This document shows, one piece after another, positions 35,362 through 43,274 of a stretch of 64,000 nucleotides of DNA (the first letter of the stretch is position 1; every line of letters begins with the position of its first letter). Below the pieces are notes generated by a model. The model did not search any database. It was not told where the DNA came from and saw only the letters and a program-made list of their open reading frames with translations. The position numbers were made by a program, and so were the translations under genes. Source of the stretch: Paenibacillus sp. HWE-109 (GTDB lineage Bacteria > Bacillota > Bacilli > Paenibacillales > NBRC-103111); contig NZ_CP091881.1 in NCBI RefSeq assembly GCF_022163125.1, forward strand, positions 7,455,001 through 7,519,000. The letters are read 5' to 3'.

Positions 35362-36570
35362 TTGCTAAATAAATTAAATACCCAGTTAGCCATTCTAGGT
35401 GGACAACCCGTCCGAACATCATTACTTCCTTATGGCCGACAATGGATCGATGAAGCAGATATTGAAACGGTTGTTCAAACACTGAAATCCCCCTTCCTGA
35501 CACAAGGCCCCAAAATTAAAGAGTTTGAGGAAGCGGTTGCTCAGTACGTGGGGGCCAAATATGCGGTTGCCTTTTCGAATGGGACAGCGGCGCTTCATGG
35601 TGCATGTTTTGCTGCCGGAATTGGTGAAGGCGACGAGGTTATTACAACGCCTATGACCTTTGCCGCTAGCGCGAATTGTGTTCGTTACTGCGGCGGGGAA
35701 GTCGTATTTGCTGATATTGAAGCAGATACGTATAATATCGATAAATATAAGATAAAAGATGTTCTTACTTCTAAAACGAAAGCAATTATTGCAGTTGACT
35801 TCACGGGGCAGCCTGTTGATCTGGACGAGATTATGGATCTTGCACGGGATCGGAAGATTATCGTGATTGAAGACGCCGCGCATTCCCTTGGTGCCGAATA
35901 TAAAGGGCGCAAAGTGGGGGCGATTGCGGATATGACTATGTTTAGCTTTCATCCGGTGAAACACGTAACCACTGGTGAAGGTGGCGTAATTACAACAAAT
36001 TCGGCTGAATTATACGAGAAGCTTCTTTTGTTCCGCAGTCATGGTATTACACGTGACCAAGATTTGCTTGAGTTAAAGAATGAAGGTGATTGGTATTACG
36101 AAATGCATGAATTAGGATTTAATTATAGAATGACAGATATCCAGGCCGCTTTAGGAAGCTCACAATTAGGGAAGCTTGATGGTTTTGTCAAGAGAAGGAA
36201 GGAGATTGCCAAGCAATATTCCGAAGCTTTCGCTAAGAATTCTACCATTATTACCCCTGCTCAAAAGCCAGATCACGATTCAAGTTGGCATCTCTATATC
36301 ATTCAGCTTAAACTAGATGAGCTTACCGCAGGAAGAAAAGAAGTGTTCGACGCGTTACGCAAAGAGAATATCGGAGTTAATGTTCACTATCTCCCAGTTC
36401 ATTATCATCCTTATTATAAAAAACTTGGTTATAAAAAGGGGATTACCCCTACTGCAGAAGCGTTATACGAAGGAATTATTTCACTTCCGTTGTTTCCTGC
36501 GATGTCAGATTCCGATATTCAAGATGTTGTAAATGCTGTGGAGAAAGTGGTAGCTCATTACCGTAAATGA
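35362..36570 (+). CDS. pseC: PLP aminotransferase PseC
   Basis: 402 residues; TTG 35362 follows GGAGGTG at 35350-35355, while the GTG at 35353 lies inside that site. DegT/DnrJ/EryC1 family, moving an amino group from glutamate onto the 4-keto sugar made by PseB. Features: LPYGRQWIDEADIE start, SNGTAALHGACFAAG, EDAAHSLGAEYKGR and PLP lysine in FSFHPVKHVTTGEGG. PseC-like rather than LegC-like by these motifs. Last gene of the sugar block. Confidence 0.92.
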   Translation: MLNKLNTQLAILGGQPVRTSLLPYGRQWIDEADIETVVQTLKSPFLTQGPKIKEFEEAVAQYVGAKYAVAFSNGTAALHGACFAAGIGEGDEVITTPMTFAASANCVRYCGGEVVFADIEADTYNIDKYKIKDVLTSKTKAIIAVDFTGQPVDLDEIMDLARDRKIIVIEDAAHSLGAEYKGRKVGAIADMTMFSFHPVKHVTTGEGGVITTNSAELYEKLLLFRSHGITRDQDLLELKNEGDWYYEMHELGFNYRMTDIQAALGSSQLGKLDGFVKRRKEIAKQYSEAFAKNSTIITPAQKPDHDSSWHLYIIQLKLDELTAGRKEVFDALRKENIGVNVHYLPVHYHPYYKKLGYKKGITPTAEALYEGIISLPLFPAMSDSDIQDVVNAVEKVVAHYRK

Positions 36571-36592
36571 TATGGAAAGAATTATATAGAAC

Positions 36593-36625
36593 GGAAAAGC
36601 TTCTTGTCGCGGCAAGAGGCTTTTC
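36593..36625 (+). terminator. Hairpin after pseC
   Basis: GAAAAGCTTCTTG pairs with CAAGAGGCTTTTC (one mismatch/bulge), loop TCGCGG. The T-tract is only TTTT, then CGTATT, so termination may be weak; the A-tract upstream would serve the minus strand. Confidence 0.6.
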
Positions 36626-36882
36626 GTATTCTAGGTATTTTATTATGACTGTGGACAAGTAACTCCGCAATTAATCTGGGTGTGTATAAACCAACCGCGT
36701 TGTAGCGAGTTGTTCTAAATAAACCTCATTTGTCCTGTGGATAATGTGTACAAAGTTGTGCATAACTTTGTTAATAAAGTGTAAAGAAGCCCGCCACGAC
36801 AAGTTTCTACAAATTTTTCACTTATCCACGACTTGTATATACGTGAATTTTCTAAATATTTAATTTATTGTTAACTTTGAAA

Positions 36883-36912
36883 TTGACAGGTCAAGCACAG
36901 GGGTGATATAGT
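36883..36912 (+). promoter_or_regulatory. Sigma-A promoter for the cold-shock gene
   Basis: TTGACA at 36883-36888, 18-bp spacer, TATAGT at 36907-36912. Leader of about 40 nt. Confidence 0.75.
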
Positions 36913-36959
36913 CAAAAAGTAAGGGCTTACATTTTTAAGACGAAGGGATTGTGTACGTT

Positions 36960-37157
36960 ATGCAAGGTAAAGTGAAATGGTTTAACGCGGAAAAAGGTTA
37001 TGGTTTCATTGAACGTGAAGATGGTGGGGATGTGTTCGTGCATTTCTCAGCGATTCAATCCGAAGGGTTCAAAACGCTGGACGAAGGGCAAGCTGTTGAG
37101 TTTGACATCGTAGAAGGCGCACGTGGACCACAAGCAGCTAACGTAAGCAGACTATAA
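36960..37157 (+). CDS. Cold-shock protein CspA family
   Basis: 65 residues from ATG 36960 (a GTG at 36951 would add three). Single OB-fold that binds single-stranded nucleic acid: RNP1 is KGYGFIE, RNP2 is DVFVHFSAI, with the start MQGKVKWFNAEKG. An acidic, very standard Csp; cspB/C/D cannot be told apart by eye. Alone between its own promoter and terminator. Confidence 0.96.
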   Translation: MQGKVKWFNAEKGYGFIEREDGGDVFVHFSAIQSEGFKTLDEGQAVEFDIVEGARGPQAANVSRL

Positions 37158-37197
37158 CCATTCGGTACGAGGTACCGCTTGTATACATCTAAGAGCA

Positions 37198-37230
37198 CAC
37201 TCTAGGAAATAATCCTAGGGTGTTTTTTTT
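37198..37230 (+). terminator. Terminator after the cold-shock gene
   Basis: CACTCTAGGA / TCCTAGGGTG stem with a 5-base loop and TTTTTTTT. Confidence 0.92.
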
Positions 37231-37251
37231 GCACAACTTAGCGCGGAATTT

Positions 37252-37281
37252 AAAGGAATTATGAAGATGAGGGTGGAATGT
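37252..37281 (+). promoter_or_regulatory. Sigma-H promoter candidate for hpf
   Basis: AAAGGAATT at 37252-37260, 12-bp spacer, GTGGAATGT at 37273-37281. Fits RNAGGAWWW-N11-12-RNNGAATWW with one mismatch. Bacillus hpf (yvyD) is known to use sigma-H. A TATACT at 37284 could be a sigma-A -10 but lacks a -35. Confidence 0.6.
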
Positions 37282-37316
37282 AGTATACTGTAAGTAAGGA
37301 AGGGAGATGTTTAACT

Positions 37317-37865
37317 ATGATGATTAGCATACGCGGAGAACACCTTGAAGTAACTGAAGCCCTTAGGGACTATGTGGACAAGAAATTGACCAGACTTGAG
37401 AGGTATTTTGAAGCCCCCCTTACATCTGATGTACAAGTGAAATTAAGCGTGATTAAAGGGCTGCAATCCATTGAGGTTAGCATTCCACTGACGGGCGTGC
37501 TGCTCCGAGCTGAGGAACGCAATACAGATATGTATGCTTCCATTGATTTAGTTGTGGACAAGTTGGAACGCCAAATTCGCAAACACAAAACGAGAACAAA
37601 CCGCAAAATTCGCCAAGAGGGCGGCAAGCGTGACCTATTTAAAGTTGAAACTTCCGCTGTCACCTATGTGGATGAGGAAGAAGATTTTGAATTGGTTCGG
37701 AACAAACGCTTTGATTTGAAACCGATGGATGTGGAAGAAGCAATTCTTCAAATGAACATGGTTGGGCATAGCTTCTTTGTTTTCTCCAATATGGACACAG
37801 ACACGGTAAATGTCGTTTATAAACGTAACGATGGTAAATACGGACTTATAGAACCAGCTATTTAA
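37317..37865 (+). CDS. hpf: Long-form ribosome hibernation factor HPF
   Basis: 182 residues; ATG-ATG at 37317, behind AAGGAAGGGAG. Binds the 30S subunit in stationary phase and pairs ribosomes into 100S dimers. N-terminal S30AE domain (MISIRGEHLEVTEALRDYVD, RLERYFEAP), linker, then the C-terminal dimerisation domain (RFDLKPMDVEEAILQMNM, GHSFFVFSNMDTDTVNVVY) that defines the long form. Usual Bacillales place just before secA. Confidence 0.96.
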   Translation: MMISIRGEHLEVTEALRDYVDKKLTRLERYFEAPLTSDVQVKLSVIKGLQSIEVSIPLTGVLLRAEERNTDMYASIDLVVDKLERQIRKHKTRTNRKIRQEGGKRDLFKVETSAVTYVDEEEDFELVRNKRFDLKPMDVEEAILQMNMVGHSFFVFSNMDTDTVNVVYKRNDGKYGLIEPAI

Positions 37866-37897
37866 GAAATTTAGCCCTTATACTTTCCCTCAAAATG

Positions 37898-37931
37898 AGC
37901 TTGATTCGATTCTGTCGAATTAAGCTTTTTT
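37898..37931 (+). terminator. Terminator after hpf
   Basis: AGCTTGATTCGA / TCGAATTAAGCT stem (one mismatch), loop TTCTG, followed by TTTTTT. Confidence 0.88.
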
Positions 37932-38036
37932 ATATGCATTCATTTTAAACTTCGAATCAATACTACTTAAATAAGCAAGAAGCTGATCTTTTTACAGGAT
38001 ATGGACAGTTTATAAGTAAGTAGGCATGAGCGTTTG

Positions 38037-38066
38037 TTGCGGCAAGGCTGTCAAAAGTGGTACAAT
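38037..38066 (+). promoter_or_regulatory. Sigma-A promoter candidate for secA
   Basis: TTGCGG at 38037-38042, 18 bp, TACAAT at 38061-38066 with TG one base upstream (extended -10). Confidence 0.5.
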
Positions 38067-38101
38067 TTAAGGATACGAATGCAATAGAAAGGGGTTCACC
38101 G

Positions 38102-40621
38102 ATGCTAGGACTAGTGAAGAAAATTTTTGGTGATTCCAATGAACGGGAAATTAAACGGATGCTTAAAGCGGTTGATTACATCAATGAGCTTGAGGCTACT
38201 ATTAAGCCGCTATCCGATGAAGAGTTAAGAGGCAAGACAGTTGAGTTCAGAAACCGCTTGGAAAAAGGCGAGGAACTGGATGATTTGCTGCCGGAAGCTT
38301 TTGCTGTAGTTAGAGAAGCGGGTTTGCGTGTACTGGGTAAACGTCATTATGATGTTCAACTTATCGGAGGTATGGTGCTGCATGAAGGCCGTATCGCGGA
38401 GATGAGAACAGGGGAAGGGAAAACGCTCGTTGGAACGCTCCCTGTATATTTGAACGCTTTGCTTGGCAAAGGGGTTCATGTGGTTACGGTCAATGACTAT
38501 TTGGCACAGCGGGATAGCGGCGAAATGGGCCAAATCTACGAGTTCCTTGGTTTGACGGTTGGGGTAAATCTGCATGATTTGTCTCACGAAGAGAAACAAG
38601 CTGCTTATGCTTGTGATATTACGTATGGAACGAATAACGAATATGGTTTCGACTATCTTCGTGACAACATGGTGCTTTACAAAGAACAAATGGTTCAGCG
38701 GCCGCTTTATTTTGCGGTTATCGATGAGGTTGATTCCATCCTAGTCGATGAGGCGAGAACACCGTTGATTATTTCCGGACAAGCTGCGAAGTCTACGGAT
38801 TTGTATTACGCGGCTGACCGTTTCGTGAGCACATTAAAAGTAGAAGAAGATTACACGATAGATATTAAAGTGCGCTCAGTGGCACTTACAGAAGAAGGGG
38901 TAGCGAAGGCGGAGCGAGCTTTCGGTATCGAGAACTTATTCGATCATCAGAATGTGAATATTAATCATCACGTGACCCAAGGGCTTAAAGCACGTTTCAT
39001 TATGAAACGCGATGTGGATTATGTGGTACAAGATGACGAAGTCATGATTGTTGATGAATTTACAGGCCGTATTATGACAGGCCGTCGTTATAGCGATGGG
39101 CTGCACCAGGCGATTGAAGCCAAAGAGCAGCTGCAAGTTCAGAATGAGAGCATGACGCTCGCAACGATTACGTTCCAGAACTATTTCCGGATGTACCGCA
39201 AGCTGGCGGGGATGACGGGGACAGCGAAGACGGAAGAGGAAGAGCTGAAGAAGATTTATGGTCTTGAAGTTATCATTGTTCCGACGAACCGTCCGATGAT
39301 CCGTAAGGATATGCCGGATGTGGTGTACAAGTCAGAAATGGGTAAATTCAGAGCAGTTGTTGAGCAAATCTTAGAGCGTCATAAGCTGAATCAACCGGTT
39401 CTAGTCGGTACCGTTTCAATTGAGAATTCCGAGGTCTTATCGGATATGCTCAAGAAGAAAGGTGTTCAGCACAAAGTATTGAATGCGAAGTATCATGCGG
39501 AGGAAGCTGAAATTGTAGCACGCGCAGGCCAACCGGGCTCTGTGACGATTGCGACGAACATGGCGGGCCGCGGTACGGACATTGTGCTTGGTGAAGGCGT
39601 ACATGACGCAGGCGGACTGCATATTATAGGTACAGAACGTCATGAAAGCAGACGGATCGATAACCAGCTGCGTGGACGCGCAGGCCGTCAAGGTGACCCT
39701 GGTTCTTCCCAGTTCTACCTCTCCCTAGAGGATGAACTGATGAAACGCTTTGGCGCGGAAAATATCATGGCGATGATGGACCGCCTCGGGATGGAAGAAG
39801 ATCAGCCGATCGAGAGCAAATTAATTTCCCGCGCAGTAGAATCGGCGCAAAAACGCGTAGAGGGCAACAACTTCGACGTACGTAAAGTCGTTCTGCAATA
39901 CGATGATGTAATGAATCAACAGCGTGGTATTATCTATAAACAACGTCGCGAGCTTCTGGAGTCCGACAACATTCGTGAAGTCATCGAAGGTATGATTACT
40001 TCTGTGATTGAGCGCGTGGTGAAAGCGCACTGTCCGGAGGAGCAGATTCCGGAAGAGTGGGAAATTCAAGAAGTGGCTAACTTCGTGAACAACAATTTGC
40101 TGCATGATGATGCACAAATTACGGATCAAGATCTGTGGGGCAAAGAGCAAGAAGAGATTATTGAATTTATTCAAGCTCTTGTCAGCAAACGATACGATGA
40201 GCGTGAAGAAGAAATCGGCGCTGAATTCATGCGTGAATTCGAGAAGGTTGTCGCTCTTCGTGCGGTAGACAGCAAATGGATGGATCATATTGATGCCATG
40301 GATCAGCTTCGCCAAGGTATCCACCTTCGTGCATACGGCGGTACGGATCCGCTTCGTGAATACCAATTTGAAGGCTTCGAAATGTTCCAGGAGATGATTG
40401 ACAACATCCGCGAAGAAGTCGCGATGTACATCATGAAAGCTCACGTTCAAAGCAACCTGGAGCGCCAAGCGGTAGCCGAAGGTCAAGCGGTGGATACGAA
40501 GAACGAAGCTGGCGGCAAGAAACCATTGGTGCGCGGCGAAGAGCAGCGTATCGGGCGCAATGACCCATGTCCTTGCGGCAGCGGGAAGAAGTTCAAACAG
40601 TGCCATGGCCAAGGCAGCTAA
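38102..40621 (+). CDS. secA: Protein translocase ATPase SecA
   Basis: 839 residues from ATG 38102 behind AAAGGGG. Motor of the Sec pathway at the membrane. N-terminal MLGLVKKIFGDSNERE; Walker A MRTGEGKTLVGTLP; DEVDSILVDEARTPLIIS; preprotein cross-linking domain; second motor half with TNMAGRGTDIVLGEGV and GRAGRQGDPGSS; C-terminal zinc SEC-C motif GRNDPCPCGSGKKFKQCHG, which binds SecB or lipids. Full length for a Bacillales SecA. Followed by prfB, probably co-transcribed. Confidence 0.98.
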   Translation: MLGLVKKIFGDSNEREIKRMLKAVDYINELEATIKPLSDEELRGKTVEFRNRLEKGEELDDLLPEAFAVVREAGLRVLGKRHYDVQLIGGMVLHEGRIAEMRTGEGKTLVGTLPVYLNALLGKGVHVVTVNDYLAQRDSGEMGQIYEFLGLTVGVNLHDLSHEEKQAAYACDITYGTNNEYGFDYLRDNMVLYKEQMVQRPLYFAVIDEVDSILVDEARTPLIISGQAAKSTDLYYAADRFVSTLKVEEDYTIDIKVRSVALTEEGVAKAERAFGIENLFDHQNVNINHHVTQGLKARFIMKRDVDYVVQDDEVMIVDEFTGRIMTGRRYSDGLHQAIEAKEQLQVQNESMTLATITFQNYFRMYRKLAGMTGTAKTEEEELKKIYGLEVIIVPTNRPMIRKDMPDVVYKSEMGKFRAVVEQILERHKLNQPVLVGTVSIENSEVLSDMLKKKGVQHKVLNAKYHAEEAEIVARAGQPGSVTIATNMAGRGTDIVLGEGVHDAGGLHIIGTERHESRRIDNQLRGRAGRQGDPGSSQFYLSLEDELMKRFGAENIMAMMDRLGMEEDQPIESKLISRAVESAQKRVEGNNFDVRKVVLQYDDVMNQQRGIIYKQRRELLESDNIREVIEGMITSVIERVVKAHCPEEQIPEEWEIQEVANFVNNNLLHDDAQITDQDLWGKEQEEIIEFIQALVSKRYDEREEEIGAEFMREFEKVVALRAVDSKWMDHIDAMDQLRQGIHLRAYGGTDPLREYQFEGFEMFQEMIDNIREEVAMYIMKAHVQSNLERQAVAEGQAVDTKNEAGGKKPLVRGEEQRIGRNDPCPCGSGKKFKQCHGQGS

Positions 40622-40690
40622 GCAGGATTACCGGGCTGCGGCTAATTAACCCGAATTGTAGGGGCACAAGAGAATAAAGAGGTGTAAGAC

Positions 40691-41810
40691 ATGCTGGAAC
40701 CAGAAGTAAAACAAGACTTGAGAGAAACAGCGAAGCGACTAACCGAATTACGGGGGTCTCTTTGACTTAGATCATAAGTTGGAAGCGATCGGTGATTTTG
40801 AGGAAAAAATGGGGGCGCCGGACTTCTGGGACGATAACGAACGTGCCCAGAAGACCATCGCCGACCTCAACGTCATCAAAAGTGTCGTTGATGAATTCAA
40901 TGGCTTCTCGAACGCGTTCGATGACCTGCAGGTCATGGTCGAGCTCGAGGAAGAGGAAGCCGATGCGGGGTTGGCGGCCGACATTGAGGATGGCATCGCC
41001 GCACTTAAGAAGAAGCTCGAAACGTTCGAGCTTGGTTTATTGCTGAATCAGCCGTATGACCGGCTGAATGCTATTCTTGAGCTGCATCCCGGTGCCGGCG
41101 GCACCGAGTCGCAGGACTGGGCGGAGATGCTGCTGCGCATGTACCGCCGCTGGGCGGAGAAGCGGGGCTACAAAGTCGAGGTCCTCGACTATTTGCCCGG
41201 CGACGAAGCCGGCGTGAAAAGCGTCACGCTGCAGATCACAGGCTTCAACGCCTACGGCTATTTGAAGGCGGAGAAGGGCGTGCATCGGCTCGTCCGCATC
41301 TCGCCGTTCGATGCCTCAGGAAGGCGTCACACGTCCTTCGTGTCGTGCGACATCATGCCGGAGATTGAGGACGATACAGAGGTTGAGATCCGCACCGAGG
41401 ATCTCAAAATCGATACGTATCGTGCCAGCGGCGCCGGCGGTCAGCACATCAACACCACGGATTCGGCCGTGCGGATTACGCACATGCCAACCGGTGTCGT
41501 GGTGAGCTGTCAGCAAGAGCGCTCGCAGATCAAGAACCGCGAGAAAGCGATGAAAATGCTCCGCTCCAAGCTGTATGAGAAGAAGATCGAAGCGAACTTA
41601 AAGCATCTGGCTGAGATTCGCGGCGAGCAATCTGACATTGGCTGGGGCAGCCAAATTCGTTCCTATGTGTTTCATCCCTATAGCATGGTCAAAGATCACA
41701 GAACTTCGGCGGAGACAGGTAATGTAGGCGCGGTAATGGATGGAGATCTCGATACGTTCATTGATGCTTATCTACGTCATCAGATTCGGAAGCCGGATAG
41801 TGAAGTGTAG
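40691..41810 (+). CDS. prfB: Peptide chain release factor 2, with programmed +1 frameshift
   Basis: About 372 residues in two frames. ATG 40691 behind AAGAGGTG opens 24 codons ending at in-frame TGA 40763; a +1 slip at CTT there continues as GACTTAGATC (DLDHKLEAIG) to the stop at 41810. RF2 reads UGA and UAA. The GGQ loop is ASGAGGQHINTTDSAVRITH; the codon-recognition region lies before it, near residues 190-215. Base composition from about 40900 to 41600 is clearly richer in G+C than secA before it. A terminator follows. Confidence 0.96.
40751..40766 (+). promoter_or_regulatory. prfB autoregulatory frameshift site
   Basis: CGG-GGG-TCT-CTT-TGA-C: Shine-Dalgarno-like GGGGG, slippery CTTT and weak stop TGAC, the classic RF2 element. 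Low RF2 favours the +1 shift and so more RF2. Confidence 0.95.
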
Positions 41811-41874
41811 TTGGAACAGGGCGCATTGTGTTGCGCTCAGGAAAACTGCGCATACCTGAAGCCATAGACGATCA

Positions 41875-41905
41875 TCCTACACCTTAGAAGGTGTAGGATT
41901 TTTTG
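41875..41905 (+). terminator. Terminator after prfB
   Basis: Perfect stem TCCTACACCTT / AAGGTGTAGGA with a 2-base apex (AG), then TTTTTT. Confidence 0.9.
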
Positions 41906-41922
41906 TGAGAGGAGGGCTGCTC

Positions 41923-42792
41923 GTGCCCAGAAAAGAACCGAGGATACGGATCGGAAGTCCTTCCCATACCGTATTGGAATATACGTTATTAGTTATTGGC
42001 TCGCTTATCATGGCTGCGAGTTTTAATAGTTTCTTGAATCCAAATCAGATTGCCACTGGAGGGGTTTCGGGGATTTCAACCATCGTGCAGCATATGACGA
42101 ATCTGAACCCTGCGATCACACAGTGGGCATTAAATATACCCATTTTCCTATTGGCGCTGTGGTTGCTGGGTGGGCAGTTTGGGGTGAAGGCTGCGGTTGG
42201 ATCGGTTATTTTTCCACTATGCGTGCTTGTTACCAGCCATCTAGGTGTGCCTACGGAGAATCCTTTATTAGCGGCCGTCTATGGAGGGATGGGAGTCGGA
42301 CTTGGGTTAGGCATCGTTTTTCGCGGACGGGGTTCGACGGGTGGATTGGGTTTGGCTGCTCAAATCCTCCATAAATACTCCGGTTTAAGCCTAGGTTTTT
42401 CAGTAGCCGTTTTTGATGGTTTAGTCATTATAAGCTCAGCTTTGATTTTCACACCGGAGAATGCGCTTTATGGCATGATCGGTTTGTTTGTCACAACGAA
42501 AACGATAGATGTCGTACAACTAGGCTTCAACTATGCCAAAGTAGCCTTTATCATTTCGGATCATACGGAGGCTATTCGCAAAGCGATTTTATATGATTTG
42601 GATCGGGGACTTACCGAGTTGAATGGATCGGGAGGATTCACAGGGGAATCCCGCACGGTTATGATGGTGGTCGTGAAACAGAACGAGGTTAGCCGTTTGA
42701 AAACATTAGTGCAATCGGTGGACCCGCAAGCTTTTGTCATTTTGAGTGAAACGAATGAGGTGCTGGGCGAGGGTTTCAAGAGACATGCCTAG
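41923..42792 (+). CDS. YitT-family membrane protein
   Basis: 289 residues from GTG 41923, behind GAGAGGAGGG; a GTG at 41905 has no site. Several hydrophobic helices (for example VLEYTLLVIGSLIMAASFNS, LNIPIFLLALWLLGG) in the first 190 residues, then a soluble DUF2179-type domain (DHTEAIRKAILYDLDRGLTE, VVVKQNEVSRLKTLVQSVDP). YitT family (COG1284), function unknown. Alone between two terminators. Confidence 0.9.
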   Translation: MPRKEPRIRIGSPSHTVLEYTLLVIGSLIMAASFNSFLNPNQIATGGVSGISTIVQHMTNLNPAITQWALNIPIFLLALWLLGGQFGVKAAVGSVIFPLCVLVTSHLGVPTENPLLAAVYGGMGVGLGLGIVFRGRGSTGGLGLAAQILHKYSGLSLGFSVAVFDGLVIISSALIFTPENALYGMIGLFVTTKTIDVVQLGFNYAKVAFIISDHTEAIRKAILYDLDRGLTELNGSGGFTGESRTVMMVVVKQNEVSRLKTLVQSVDPQAFVILSETNEVLGEGFKRHA

Positions 42793-42813
42793 CTTAGGGA
42801 ATAGTGGAGGAAA

Positions 42814-42838
42814 GCCGCACTCGAGTGCGGCTTTTTTT
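42814..42838 (+). terminator. Terminator after the YitT gene
   Basis: Perfect palindrome GCCGCACTCGAGTGCGGC followed by TTTTTTTT. Confidence 0.93.
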
Positions 42839-43274
42839 TGGATTGGGGGAAGCGACGGGGGATCGGGTGTGTTTTGTGTATAACTATACTCAATTGCAAA
42901 TAACTTGTGGGCAAATTGTGGATAAGCTGTGGATAAGGCTAATAGTTACCCACATTCGAGCCAAATCGTCTAGCTCACATAGACAAAATTTGCTTGTTTA
43001 CTGCTCGTTTTGGGATAATAGAAGCAATCCGTAATATGACGCTGTTTTCGAGGTTTTTTTATGCAATTGATGCGTGAATTTGATGCATATTATGTATATT
43101 TCTGCGGAGATAACCGGTTTGCGCAGGACTTTGCGATAAATCCAAAAAGTCCTTGAAAAGACGTGATAAAAAACCGATTTATTGTCAAAAAACGCACGAA
43201 AAAATTGATTGAGTTATTATGTATACGACTGTATAATAATACATATATTTTGAGGACGTCTGGGGGAAATTCAA
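42839..43274. other. 436-bp region before argC with phased DnaA-box cluster
   Basis: TGTGGGCAA at 42906 (one mismatch), TGTGGATAA at 42917 and TGTGGATAA at 42928 (both perfect) start exactly 11 bp apart, all in one direction; TTACCCACA at 42946-42954 (one mismatch) faces them. Further on are a direct repeat of TTGATGC about 14 bp apart near 43060-43080, and AT-rich sequence leading to the arg promoter. No gene was seen. Confidence 0.6.
43210..43246 (+). promoter_or_regulatory. arg operon promoter with overlapping ARG box
   Basis: TTGAGT 43210-43215, 17 bp, TATAAT 43233-43238. ACTGTATAATAATACATA at 43229-43246 fits the ArgR/AhrC operator TNTGNATWWWWATNCANA at all but the first base, and covers the -10. 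Arginine-bound ArgR would block polymerase. Confidence 0.75.

Larger units (their letters stand above)
36571..36959. other. 389-bp intergenic region with DnaA-box-like cluster
   Basis: Holds, in order, the pseC hairpin, a cluster of DnaA-box-like 9-mers and the cold-shock promoter. Boxes: TGTGGACAA 36650-36658 (one mismatch), TGTGGATAA 36736-36744 (perfect, reverse of TTATCCACA), TGTGTACAA 36745-36753 (two mismatches), TGTGCATAA 36757-36765 (one), TTATCCACG 36822-36830 (one, opposite direction). No gene was seen inside. Confidence 0.6.

Noticed and set aside
39821..40612. Minus-strand open frame of 263 codons opposite the end of secA
   Set aside because: Antisense to a certain SecA C-terminus including its zinc motif; no ribosome site or domain.
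40779..41650. Horizontal transfer to explain high G+C in prfB and parts of argJ, argG and argH
   Set aside because: These are core genes in expected order; uneven composition inside single genes is better explained by codon use than by import.
40779..41810. prfB as a broken or late-starting gene
   Set aside because: The in-frame TGA sits in the exact conserved RF2 frameshift element.
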